NCBI RefSeq assembly: GCF_963678635.1
Contig: NC_087069.1
Coordinates: 3,486,166 to 3,550,165, forward strand
Length of the DNA stretch: 64,000 nucleotides
From: Symsagittifera roscoffensis
Taxonomy: Eukaryota > Xenacoelomorpha > Acoela > Convolutidae
Direction: 5' to 3'
A model generated the notes under the pieces. The model did not search any database. It worked only from the letters and a program-made list of their open reading frames with translations, and was not told the DNA's origin. Positions within the stretch are counted from its first letter, which is position 1. Every line of letters starts with the position of its first letter. Below, piece after piece: positions 33,375 through 45,737 of this stretch. The translations under genes were made by a program, and so were the position numbers.

Positions 33375-35395
33375 GCAGTAAACAAATTGAACAATATTGG
33401 CCTAAGATGTTTAAAGTCTGGCATAAGTCCGTAAAGACTAAAATAGCTAAAATTTGGGTTCCGATTAGAGTAGGTACGGTATGCAATTCAGAATCCCTCA
33501 TAGATCATATGATCACTAATGACCTAAAAGCCGAAGAGCTGGTATTATGTGATGTAAGCATCTCCATGAATCGTTTTTGAACTTTTGGGTTTCTTCATAC
33601 ACATTTTAATGAAAATAAGGTATTGAAAAAATAAATACATGACAAAATACATATGACAAAAATTTGAGTTCAATTTTACTGCTGAAACAGTTTAAAAATA
33701 TATTCTCAGCAGCTTTAAGCAATTGTGCGGCTATATATTTGTGTTTATGATGCAAATGTTTTCTCTTTTTTTCAGAACAATTGCAGAATTTTCCTGAATC
33801 TTTACTCCTTGAATAACTAGACTTATAGATTTTACTCTTGGAAACACAATGATGAAAACACTTAATGCTTCGTAGATTTATAAACTAAAACAAAGTGAGA
33901 TCCGGTTCATTATCCAAGATGAAGTTCACAATGAAATCAAATCTATCACTGTAACAAATCATCGGAGTACTCAAAAGTACCAGAAAAGGGCCTTAAAGTT
34001 GTTGCTGGCGTTATAGCTTTATTCAATAGATCGATTTCAAAAATTGGTTTCAGCCACGAAAAGTTTCTAAAGATACTGAAAACCGCTCATGGAAAACCAG
34101 TGTTTGAAAGGATAATACCGATAGAGCTGAAAAATATATCCAAATACTTTATATCCAATTTTATCCGAAGTCTCAGATGTGTTACTACAAAATTAGTTGG
34201 TTTTTTTTTATAAACGACAAGAAATTTATTTCTGAAAGTCAATTCGGTTTCTGTCAGATCTCATCTAAAACTGATTTGCATTCAAAAACCACAGATGAAA
34301 AAACTAATATGGACAAAAATTTATTCAAACTAACTGCTATCCTTGATATGTCAAAAGCGTTTGATTTTTTTTCTGATGACCTACTACTGAGAAAACTGGA
34401 AAACATAGGCTGTGAAACACTTATATAACACTTCTTGATAAAAAACGCAGAAAAGCCATGCAAACAGTTGCTTCTCAGATATAATCGAAATCATGCAAGG
34501 TGTACCCCAAGACGCGGTGTTAAAACGGTTGGTTTTCATCTTGCTTATCTCTGGTAAGGACAAACAGCTCAAAAACAACAGCAAAATAATACAATAGACA
34601 GATGATAAAGTGATTTATTGGTGAATTTTGAGCTTAGTCTTTGCTAAAATACATATAGAACTCAACTTAAAAAAAACCTGAAAATTCTTCAAAAGTGATA
34701 AACTTACTTTACACGAAGACAAAACACAGTTTGTCATTTTTACAAAAACCTCAAATTAAAGCACGCCAAAATGTAAAAACCATAGAAATAGTGGACACTA
34801 CAATTAAAGAATCAAATCAGGTTAAATATATGATGGTAATCCATGACAAAATACTCGAAATATTGCTAGAAGCTAGGCTCGTTCTACGCTAAATGCCAAT
34901 AGCAAAAAGAAACCTAGCTCAAATAAGAAGCTCACTTACAATGTTACACTTCTAGAAAAACTCGTCTTAGCCAGCCTTGCTAATTACTACCACTATTAGT
35001 CGGCTTTCGAGAAAATGCGGTTAACACTTTAGACTGACAAAGTATATGGGCTGTTGAAACCGCATTCTCTCCAAAGAAAATTGTCACAAAACATTTCTTG
35101 TACGTCACAGACTATGATACTATATTGTAATATATTTTCTAAATTTAATTATAAGTCAAAGTTGTCCTGTTTTGATCGAATACTTCAAATTCAAATAATG
35201 CAAATTCAAAGCTAGTTCTAAGTAAGTTTACCTTAACTTAACGATGACAAGCAAGTAGGAAGACAAATTTTTTCTTGTTAAAGCTTGTAATGGGTTTGAT
35301 TTCGTACCTGAAAAACTATAAGACTCAACTTTCTATCCTCTTTTCCTGAATTAGTTTAATTTAGAAATGTGTTTAAACTCTACGGTGCTGAAATC
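33375..35395 (+). pseudogene. LINE endonuclease-RT fragment with C-terminal part (L4)
   Basis: Copy of 23057-25060. It has ESLIDHMITND near 33490, SESQFGFCQ and ILDMSKAFDFFSDD in 34177-34428, and SNQVKYMMVIHDK in 34695-34892. It is broken like L2. The 3' limit is approximate. Confidence 0.78.
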
Positions 35396-38300
35396 TTTCG
35401 ATAATACTTGGAAAGGTTGAGAGGTTAATGATACAATTAAATGGTTTGTTTTTCACAGCAATTCATACCTTTTTGAGATCAGCGAACTCACTAAAGATTT
35501 ATGTTACCACTATCAGCTCAATATTGAGTCGGACAAAAATTGTTTGTTTCGTCCATTGATAAACAGTAGATACAATGTGTTTTGCTTCTTTGACCATTTC
35601 ATCAATCGGTATGTTGGCCTCTTTCAAACAACAGAATGATTTAAACATCAAACACTAAAAATAGCGAAAAAAAAACGGTATGTTTTAGGGTCAGTTTTAA
35701 GTCCTAATACTGCTGGTATAGGCGTCTTTACCGAGTTGGCTCCTTTACCGGAGGAGACACTTTTCGTTGGTTGTGCAATCGAGGCGGGGAACGGTGAGTG
35801 AAGACTAACCGCGAAGCAGCAAGAGTCACGGATAATCATTCTGTCGGTGTCATAGAAGAAATCAAAAAGAAAAACAAGCAGAACGGAAGAAATTGAAATT
35901 AAGGGCGCAGAAAAAATTGATGAGTTTTGGGCGAGAAAATATGAATGATTTCGTTATTCGCTTTCCCTGCGCAATTAGTATTAGGACGCATAAGTCAACC
36001 TCTTTTTCTGTGATTTCAAAACAAATAACCATGATAGAGCTGTCCGACCCGACCAGTTAACTCAAAATAAGACCAGTTTTACCAAGAGGTCTTTTGGTGT
36101 TATTTCTAAGGAAGTCCTTTAGATGTAAAGCGATGTTGTTCAAGAAATTTATTTTTATTCTAGTTCCAAACTCTATTTTTTTTCTCTGCTAAGGCATATC
36201 TGTAGCAATATGCCGACTGATTCATACAGTTGCGAAATAGTTGGGGCTTCAATTGCATTGGTATAAAATCTATTATGTGTTCAGTATTAGCATAACATTA
36301 CACATCAAGGTTACAGGTAGCGTAGTGTCACATTTCACGCCGTGGCAAAAAGTATTGAGTAGAAAATATTGTAATAATAGAAACAGTTTTTGTACTCAGT
36401 TTTAAGTTTGATTGCAAATTTTTTGATGCTACATGTCTCGTTTTCTATAGTTTTCTTCCAACTTTTAAACCCCCACCTTGAGTGCCATGAATTTTCCTAG
36501 TCAAGCAATGCGTAGAAATTTTTTAAAGAAAAGATGTCGTTCTAGGAGTCAAAAAAATATTTCCAATTCACCTTTTCAATTGAGCTGCAGTTAGGGCAGA
36601 CTTCGCCAAGTTTTCATTGACCGAATTGATCCGAATTTCATAAAAACTATCCCTGATAATCTTGAACTTATTCCTTGCTAATCTTCCGAAGCGCGCTTAG
36701 AACGTTGAAATATGTACATTCCATTGCAAAACCATAATATAACTGTGCTGAGATAAAGCATATTTGATTTGCTGTTCTTATTTATAGTTTTAATTGATTC
36801 ATTGCTTAACTTAAAACCTCAGTTGTCTGTCACTGGACATAGTTTTTTTCGATGTTGTATTCAGCACAAGTGTGTTTCATTGTCACCTCTTAGAATCAGA
36901 AACGGGTTCTTTTTGACTCTGAAAATCCACGTACATCCTCCTTTGTTCTCAAGAATTTAACTGTTGCCCTACTGCTGGTTGATTTAATTACTTTCACTAA
37001 GGTAACGTTAAGAGTTTGAAATTATTGAAAGTATTTTGTGAAATTATGGGTTTCCATGGGCCAGGCGCAGTCTAATTGGACTCCTGTTCTGGCTGCGGAC
37101 TTCCTGATGTTTTTTAAACAAAAAAATTTCACCATTTCGTGTGCAGCTGCGGTACTCTTCTGCGAGGTTCACAGTTTCTTTTTACATGTGTGGTCATCAC
37201 AAGTACTTTGATACTCGAGTATTTCTTCTTGGCCAAGAAGTCCCATGTGTGTTTTTAATGACCGATGATAGTAACTGCACTGGAACAGCCAAGCGATTGT
37301 CTATCAAGACGCAATAGTCCATTACTGCCAATCAGTTCAACAGCATGGTGGTTTATGGTTGTCTTGTCTAAAACCCCCTGTTTATTCCCTCTTTCTACAA
37401 CGCATCAGCGGCGCTCCAACAAGGTGTTCCCGCATATCAGTTCCGCCATCAAGATCTTATCCAAAAATCTTGTTGAACTTGACAAACCTTCTTCCTCTGC
37501 ATTTTCTTCCGTGATCAGGTTCTCGAATATTTTGATTTTTCCTTGCTCCGAATTTCGGCTGGTTCGCTTCCTTCTTTCCGAAAAGCTGCAAGAAAAACAA
37601 TAGTACTTTGTCTGCTACTTTGTAGTATTTGCTGGACAAGGCTCAATTTACTCGAGGCTGGTGTTGTCTGGACTCGTTTTCTGAACTGTCTCGATTTTTC
37701 TGGCTCCGCGATATTTTCTAGTTCGCCAAAAAGTATCTGTCATGTCCTCCTCCTATAGGATAATGGTCAATTCATTTTTTTACTGGTTCCATTTCATGTC
37801 AATCAGTAGTGTTTCTCAATTTTTTTCTTTCTTCCGTTCTTCTGAAATTTTTTCGCTCCATCTGCTGAACGTTTTTTGAAACATGTTCATCACCGCTCAT
37901 TCCTTGCCCCATCCGTTTATAGCAACAGATTCAATATAAAAAAAACGATAGATACACCAAAAAGACTATAGGCCTTATATTTTTTATAATCATTTTTCGA
38001 AACTGTCGTACACATGTAACTTTTAATAGATTTATTAATCAAATCACTTTCTCCTTTAGCACACCTTGAACCAATAAATCATAAATGTCGTTCTCCCCGA
38101 ACAGGACCACAAGATCTCCTTGTTACGCATTGTGATTGTGAAGATCACCACATAAAATGACACTTCATAAACATGCAATTAACCAGGTCACAAAAGGGGA
38201 ACTTGAACCACAAGACAATGAATCAACGACTGTTATCGCTACACTTTAGTGCAAAGCCCGAGCTACAACTCTAACAGGTTACCAGTTCACAAGAAAAATC

Positions 38301-39182
38301 TCGGAAAAGAAAGTACATTGTTCATAAGTTTCAAATAGAAACAAGAATAGACTCAATCAGGAATCCCTCTACCAAACAAATATGGGAAGATTGCAAAATC
38401 TTGACCCAAAAGATTGTAAAAACGAAGTAAATTGTTTAAAACTAGTTACAAATAAAGACGAATATCGAAAATTATTAAATTTTCAAGTTTTCCCAGACTC
38501 GTCATACCAAGCAGAACTTGAACAACAGCAAGATCATATCCAACTACAGCCACAATGTAGCACAGTTTAACCCAAACGGATATAATTAGTATCTTTTCAC
38601 TCCATATCCTACTTTAAAGCCACTTTTAAGTAAAACTTTCTACCAAAAGCATCCTCGCAATCGCTCGAAACGCTATTATGTCACAATCTATCGGAATTTA
38701 TCCAAAATCAAGTATACAACACCACATTCGAAGATGAAAATTTCATATACTTATCAAAAAGTGGATACAATCCAAAGACAATCAATTGATCAAAACCTCC
38801 GCAAACTCGTTCAATTAGCAGGGTTTTATGTATCTATCGACAAGACTACAGAGGATTTTTTTAAAGACAATAAATAGTATATTTATTTGAGTGAGAAAAC
38901 TACTGCCAACAAAATATAAAAACAATTAATTTTTTTAGTTTTTGAAGCTTCAAACATGAACTTCCAGCATTTCTAGAATGGCCCTATTAAATTTTAGAAA
39001 TATTGACTATATCATACGCTATGCTTAATTTAACAGGATTTCTCATCTCAATGCTTAAGATAATCTATAACTCATGCGCAAAACACACCCAAGACAACAG
39101 ACAACCTAGCATAGCAAAAACTTTATTTGCATGATTTTTGGGATTTTTTCCAGCTCCATTAACAAAATTTTTCTGGTTAAAC
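35396..39182. other. Block X2: duplicate of X1
   Basis: Matches 25061-28842 almost base for base from about 35740 on. Between 35530 and 35740 it differs much more, and has about 23 extra bases (GGACAAAAATTG... near 35532) absent from X1. It has the same open frames, for example 38382-38570 and 37265-37603. Confidence 0.6.
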
Positions 39183-41136
39183 AAGTTAGCAATTACAATT
39201 AGAAAAAACCCCACAATACCAAACGGAAACGATGCTGCAGAAGACAATAGGAATACTGCAACTACATCATTATCACATTTTTACAGTTAACACAAAAACC
39301 ACCCTCTATCGATAATCCCACAAAATTAAAAAAATACACATTCTACCGCCGAACGAATGTTACATGATATTAACCTACAACATAACTCTATATCTCATTG
39401 TGCGTTTGAACAACCCACCATTGATGATACATACAAACAAATTGTAAAATGAGCGCACACTTTAAATTTTCGTTTTCCGAACAGTTATCTGTTCAGCCCA
39501 AGATTAGCCGCCAAGTTGGATCCCCCAACCGTTCCCTTTCCTACCATCTAATCTGCAACGTAAGGATTCCCTCAACCACTCTTCTTCCCTACCCAGTTTT
39601 TCTACTAACTCACCACGCATGGGCTTTGACTACTCAACCCAAACTGTTTATAATACTAACTCTGATTTCAAAAACTCCACTGTAGATACATCCGATGAAT
39701 TCCTAGATTCCAAGTCCAGTCCCACCAAGTTTACCAAACATCTTTTCAGCCTAGAACAACCCCAGCCCCTTTTTAAAATTCTACCTCCGCAACCTCGCAC
39801 ACTGACGCTACCCCTATACTCTCTCTTTTTCAAGTAATGCAACTAATCTACCTAGTTGCATTACAGTTGATCAAATTGAGCATGAACTAGACGATTTTAG
39901 TACTCACCAGTAACAAGTTCATAACACCAATAACTCAATAACTATTCGACAACTCGCCCACTTTGCCTTAACATCCAAATCAACCATCCCCTCTGTCCAT
40001 GTTGCCCCAATTTGTGCGCAAGAAAAGTTATGAAACGCGAACATCCCCATAGTAAAGCACACTTTCTAATTAACCGCCCATCATCATCCCGACTCCTACA
40101 CAATCGTCCACGCCACACTACTGCATCCGCAATTTGACCAGAGAAGTTTTCCTTCATCTCTCAGTATACCTATTACAACGGAGAAAATCGAAGCCCAACC
40201 AGTCCAATATGCTGATGAATATTCCCTAATACCAACCTTTTCATGGATATCAAATAAAAATTTCCCTAAGTCACTAAAAAAAACTCAAAAAACAGACTAC
40301 GACGAGCTTTGCGGTTCAATTATTGATCAATTAAACAACTCACTCCAACTAAATCAAATCACAAACATAGGCTTGAATCAAACACTTAACCGATTCATTG
40401 CACAAAAACTAACCGATTTTCTTTTAATCAATTGATCATACAGTTGTCCGATATATGAAAGACTCACCATATGACAATGACCTTAATGTAAATGCACAAT
40501 TAACCAAAAAAATTTTCACAACATTTGAATACAACTTTGACCTCGATAGCACTAAAAACTAATTTGATCACATCATCGATCAAGCACCAACGAATAAAAG
40601 AGCTTACGAACAATTTTACAGTAAATTTGATCACTTTACACTAAAAATCAGTTTTCTAACACCAAAAGAATGAGATATTTACTGTTCACATAAAATTATG
40701 TTTAGAACTAAACTTACACTTATTTACACTTACTATAGATTTTTCCAATGACACTATCTTCACAGTTCACTATCCCTTAATCCGATCACCGCATCATGTT
40801 TATTATTTTTAAATATACATCACCCTTTTTTAAATTTCACATATTGCATAAAATCAACTAATCTTCAAGACATTCTCCGTAACTATGGTCCCATGAGACA
40901 AATGTACATCTTTGCCCACCTCACGAACAACTTTCCGCTTGAAGCCCCAATATCATCCAGAATGAGTTTTTCCAACTCGTCAAAATTGCATTTGTAGAGA
41001 AAATTCAAGATTTTAAAGTAAATCATAAATTATACAGCCTCATCAAAACTCTGCACACGAAATTTGCGCAGCCACCAAAAAAGTCAAAATCATCCGCCCC
41101 CTTGAACTTCTTTGGCCACTCTTACGGACTAAAAAC
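39183..41136 (+). other. Unrecognised A/C-rich DNA with weak coding signal
   Basis: The plus strand is rich in A and C and poor in G, continuing a bias that begins in block X. Open pieces are 39449-39837 (two frames, Ser/Thr/Pro-rich) and a stretch at about 40090-40433 without ATG. The latter contains IEAQPVQYADEYSLIPTFSW, DYDELCGSIIDQLNNSLQL and LNRFIAQKLTDF, followed after a frame change by DLNVNAQLTKKIFTTFEYN. The composition looks like the sense strand of a retroelement or viral-type gene, but no domain is recognised. Confidence 0.35.
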
Positions 41137-41336
41137 NNNNNNNNNNNNNNNNNNNNNNNNNNNNNNNNNNNNNNNNNNNNNNNNNNNNNNNNNNNNNNNN
41201 NNNNNNNNNNNNNNNNNNNNNNNNNNNNNNNNNNNNNNNNNNNNNNNNNNNNNNNNNNNNNNNNNNNNNNNNNNNNNNNNNNNNNNNNNNNNNNNNNNNN
41301 NNNNNNNNNNNNNNNNNNNNNNNNNNNNNNNNNNNN
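41137..41336. other. Assembly gap (200 N)
   Basis: Exactly 200 unknown bases, so the true distance may differ. Sequence type changes across it, from A/C-rich unknown to Polinton polymerase fragment. Confidence 1.
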
Positions 41337-42760
41337 ATTAGAGTTTTGGTTCTCAGTTGACGCGAAGTCCTAGACCTTTTCACAAGAAAAATTGGATCAT
41401 TTTGTAAGTTTGAAGATAAAAAGTGGTCTATATTATCCAAGTGGTTATCCATTTATTTCGTCAAAAAAAACCCAAGTAGATGTTTCTGTAGCTATTAATT
41501 CCTCCGTGGGGACACAAAATGATTCGAAGTCAACCACTGACACACTGTCAAGCAATTTCTACTCTTCACTGAACGGAATGATGAATGTTTAATCAATCGA
41601 CTTTCTCGGAGAAAGGTTCCAATAGCTTGTACATGTTGTTGGATTAAAAAATGATGCATTTGATTAGATCCTTACAACTGAGAAGACGTTAGTTGAATAA
41701 CTCTGATCTTTTGAAGATTTTTTCACAACCAAAACATCGAAAGCACCTGAAGTTATCTGAGTCGCAGTGTTTGTTCAGGAGTTCTGAGATGATGTTTGTC
41801 GCAGCTGGCCTACTTCGAAAGCAATTGAAGAAACTAATAATATTATTCGTGTGAACAATGTTTTTTTTTGAATCCTATCATTTAGACTGTTTCTATCTAA
41901 TTTTCCAAAAATATAATTGTTGAGCTAAGTCTCTTGCTTATTTCCCTACTTGAAACTCACCATCTAATTGAAAATGTTACGTTCAACAATTTTCTTGACT
42001 AAAGGTGAATCATTAATGATGAACTTTGAACAAAAAATTTTAGATCATAGCCAAACTTTGAGTATTTGAAATATTTGAGGTTTATGGTCATCGAGGTTAT
42101 GATATCTGAGCGAACTCACTGCTAGCGCACGGTAAGACAGAGAGCTTCTCATAAAACTGCTAAGCTTGTTAATATTTTGTCGATCGATTTTTCAGGCTAG
42201 GGTAATACAGAGTGTGAACATCCCATTGGGATAGGTTTTATTTTTGCGACAGAAACAATATCCTTAGTTATCAAATTCAATCTCCACTTTGTGTTCTGAT
42301 GTTCTTGATTGCATTGCTCCAGGATAATGAATTTTTTAAACTTTCCCTTGAATGCCTATTAAGTCAGCTTTAGTAGACAACAAATGCGACTACTCAAAGA
42401 AGGTAATTTTTTTTGCATAGCTGTACCAATGCTCACCAATTGCTACGAGTCAAAAATTAAATCCTTTACTTTTTGCGGCAGAATCGAGCTTGTTGATTAT
42501 TTTATCAAAGTTCTTGTTGATAATTTTGGTATCCATTATGATCAATTGAAAGTTAAACATTTTTCCCATTCTCCTATTTTCATCCATGTTCACCAGAAAG
42601 CTCTCAAACTCTCCCCCAGCGTTTCCCCCATATTTCCCCTCTTCCTCTACAAACGTGTTAAATCTAGCCTTGAAAGACTCAGTTTCAGATTCAAACTCCC
42701 ATCATTTAAAAAATGCGGTTGGCAACTTCTGACGTTTCACGATTGGATATAGTTGGCTAG
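41337..42760 (-). pseudogene. Polinton PolB N-terminal fragment
   Basis: Homologous to about 5470-6600 of the first element. The minus strand of 42240-42560 gives EQCNQEHQNTKWRLNLIT and neighbouring pieces matching the 5934-6635 gene part. 41590-41960 matches the following cysteine-rich segment. 41340-41590 matches the stretch near 5470-5720. It is highly broken and truncated at the gap. Confidence 0.7.
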
Positions 42761-43762
42761 CCTGCAATGCAACATCTGAAGAAATATAAACATCAATTTG
42801 ATCTAAAACAGCTTCTCACATAAAAACATTAAAAGTCCATCAATCATGTCTTGACAAAAAATCTCGCACAAATCAGTATTTTTTTTCAAAGCGTGTAAAA
42901 AGATATTTGCTAGAATAGGAGGGTTTCATCCCAAGTTCAACCTTTCAATTCCTTTCTTGTGGTAGAATTAAACCAAATTTTGCATAGATTCAATTTAGTA
43001 ACATTTTATTTGTTATCTATACTATCTAAAAGTAGTCATAGTGTGTTGCTCCCAACTAATTTTTAATTACAAGCAATCCTTGGAAAAGTGGAATCCTGGT
43101 TGTGCAAATTGCTGAAAAGGTAGGTCTTCCAACGTCTCTTGTTGATCAAGTCAACCAACAACCCATTTTTAGTTTCGAATCACTAGTTTTGACGCAGTGT
43201 TTTCGGAGTGGTTTGCTTCAGCAGAAAGCTTTCATCTGATCTAAGAAGACTAAAAATTGTCGCGCTGCCTTTTTTGAACCCTATACACGAACATTACTTC
43301 CATTTTAGTAACAATAAGATTCTGAATTTGCGTGATTGGAAAAACAAGATAATTCATTAAAATCTTCGGAAGATTTCAATGTTTCATCTGATCAAGTTTA
43401 AAGTGCTCTTAGGATTTTAACATGCGATAAAAGAATTACAAGTTTTCTAATGTTATGTATGCTATTGTAGACTGTTTGATTGAATATAAGTTTTGCTTGA
43501 TCAACAAACTTCTCAAAAGTCAAACCTTCACGTTGTTTTTTGAAAAACTTGCGTTTGATTCGATATTCCTGATAAAAGTAATAAGTTTGCAGTTTAGTAT
43601 AAAAGTACTATAAAATCAAACCATTAAAAGAAAAACGCATAGTTAATTGAACACAAACCACCTATTTGAAGTTATATGAAATTTTTACCGTCCACTGTTT
43701 TTTTTTCAAAATGTAAAAAATTCGACTGAAACAGTAAGGGTAGAAAATGTACCTTAACCAAC
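42761..43762. other. Mostly unrecognised; a small PolB scrap near 42830-42920
   Basis: 42835-42915 resembles 4515-4600 of the first polymerase (CATGTCTT ... CACAAATC). Nothing else is supported. Confidence 0.35.
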
Positions 43763-44089
43763 TCAAAAAAAAACGAAAAACGCTTGATTGTCATTAGCAC
43801 TCAGTGTAGCGTTTTTATCATAAGTTAGCTTCTTTTTGAGTTGTAGCAACAAGGTAACCTTAGTTTTCCATTTGATTGAATTTTTTTGAAGCCAATTATC
43901 GTTTGGGTGAACCCCATCACTGGATATATCATTGGCTTCAAATAGTGTTATAAGCAAAAAAACCTGTAGTTTTGCTACGGCAACCATTCTTTTCTCTAGC
44001 ATTTGTCCATGTGAGAATTTTTGTTCATGTGAAATGTCAGATTTTGCCTTGTTAATTTGCTGACTCAAGGAGTTTGCATCTATGAAGCT
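43763..44089 (-). CDS. Unrecognised open frame, about 108 codons, no ATG at its head
   Basis: The minus-strand frame ending at 43763 is open back to about 44089. It reads SFIDANSLSQQINKAKSDIS, GQMLEKRMVAVAKLQVFLL and ISSDGVHPNDNWLQKNSIK. Charged, helix-like composition suggests real coding ancestry. The first ATG would be internal (GQM-LEKRM). No family is recognised, and neighbours give no context beyond transposon debris. Confidence 0.3.
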   Translation of the reverse strand, partial: SFIDANSLSQQINKAKSDISHEQKFSHGQMLEKRMVAVAKLQVFLLITLFEANDISSDGVHPNDNWLQKNSIKWKTKVTLLLQLKKKLTYDKNATLSANDNQAFFVFF

Positions 44090-44544
44090 CTAATTTTTGA
44101 ATTGTAGCTGACGCAGAATGCAACAGCTGCATGACTGCATCAGCAGCTTTTATACCCTTACCAATTTTTTTTCGTGGGCAAAATTGAGTATGAAATTGTC
44201 ATCCTTAACTCCAGTATGTTGATATTTAATTAATTTCATATCTGCTATTTGTAGAAATGGGCTATATAATTTGTAATTATGTACGAAACGTCTAAATTAT
44301 AAAAATCTCCTTCTACAATAGAACATGTTTATCGAATCTGGTCAGATCGTTAGCATATTATTGCATCTTGTGCTGGTTTGCAAGTCATTCGGAGCGTTTT
44401 TTTAATCTGAGATAAGAAATTTCATCCTTTTGGTCGGTCCTTTTTTTTCATTACGAGGCCAAAATGTACACTGGATAGGCGCACAATTATGAGTCTGTAT
44501 GTTCCTGGATTCCAAAGACAAGTCATTGAACAAGTTCAAAAATC
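44090..44544. other. No feature recognised
   Basis: AT-rich DNA without coding or repeat signal. Confidence 0.35.
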
Positions 44545-44960
44545 TAAGTGGAATCCACTAAAAAAAATCAAAAATTCAGTGGATTCCGCGTACAAACAGC
44601 TGCAACCAATATTTTGTCAGCACATTGATTTTACTATGGATTCCGTAACGAGCGAATAAAGGTATTCGTTCTAGATTCCGCAAATGTAAGCAGACTCCGC
44701 AATTTTAAATGAATTCCGCAAATTTATGCGGATTCAACTTACAATTTGCGGATTTCACCTACAAGTTGTGGAATCGGCTAACAATTTGCGGATTCCGCTT
44801 ACAATTTGCTGATTCCACTTACAGTTGCAGATTCCACGACAACTTGAGGTTACTAAATACAACATCAATTATGTGTAAATGGATTTCAAAAACTGGCTCC
44901 GGATTCCACACATTTTATTGCGGAATCCGCAAACTTGCCTGTTTTTGGAGCTTTTTGTGC
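44545..44960. repeat. Degenerate minisatellite based on GCGGATTCCGCTTACAATTT
   Basis: A unit of about 21-25 bp containing (G)GATTCCGC and ACAATTTGCGG recurs many times, most regularly at 44690-44845, with outliers from 44550 and to 44930. Unit length is irregular and copies are diverged. Confidence 0.7.
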
Positions 44961-45481
44961 AATAAAAGGTTTTAGCTATTTTTCCGTGGAATCCAAAATA
45001 GCAGAAAATATCAATGCTAAACGTGCGTTTGTCAGCTCTATCATCAAAGCAGCAATACGTCTTCCTACACAGTCACAGCACTTCAGAACAGCAAAACTCT
45101 CCTGTGAAATGTCCGTCCATGTTCTCATTTACTTTTTTTCTAAAAGAACGCATAAAGTAAGAAGGAAATTGTTTTTCTTTGCCTCCGCAATAAATTCATG
45201 TCAGAAGTCAACTTGACAATCTTGTTTTATTTGAGCTTCCTTCTCAGGTAAAAAAAACAATCATCCAACTTCTCTTCTGCTGATAATCTTAGGAAAATTA
45301 GGAACAAAATTATACAATTCTTGGTTCTTTTTTTTAATTGTTGATCTCAACCGCTGAAAAAACTTATTTTTTTTTTGATTTTGTATGGATTCTCCTTGAC
45401 ACGATGTTTGGTTATTGTGTGAATAAAGTTGATAGTAACTTGGTCATCGTACGAGCTGATTTGTTAACCAGAAGCTTCAAC

Positions 45482-45516
<35 letters not shown>

Positions 45517-45737
45517 CGAGCACTGACAGCAGACTGAGCAAAATTGTTTAATCTTTCTCTTCTCGTGAACTGATTGAACCGGTAATTTTTTCTACACTGA
45601 ATTCCATCTCGAAAAAAAGGTTAAAAATGGGAGTGCTGTGCATGCCAATTTTTAGTTCAAAGATAGAAATCAGCTTTCGTTGTTCTTTTTTTATAAAATC
45701 AACGTTTTTTGCATAATTGTTTATGTATTTTTCTCCA
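44961..45737. other. No gene supported; open frame 44935-45216 unassigned
   Basis: A 93-codon open stretch partly overlaps the minisatellite and has no recognisable domain. A dinucleotide run lies inside this segment. Confidence 0.3.
45483..45514. repeat. (TC)n microsatellite
   Basis: Sixteen uninterrupted TC units. Confidence 0.95.

Larger units (their letters stand above)
28855..39182 (+). repeat. 10.34-kb tandem duplication, copy B
   Basis: Repeats 18517-28842 with very high identity by eye. The junction at 28843-28854 (TCTTGAAACTCG) joins the end of X1 to the middle of the LINE. Copy B ends at about 39182, where the sequence continues into unique DNA. Confidence 0.9.

Noticed and set aside
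39065-39247. Minus-strand ORF with two hydrophobic stretches
   Set aside because: Lies across the end of the duplicated block and is absent from the other copy; the hydrophobicity follows from A-rich DNA on the opposite strand.
45483-45514. Functional role for the (TC)n run
   Set aside because: An ordinary microsatellite with no gene or promoter context.
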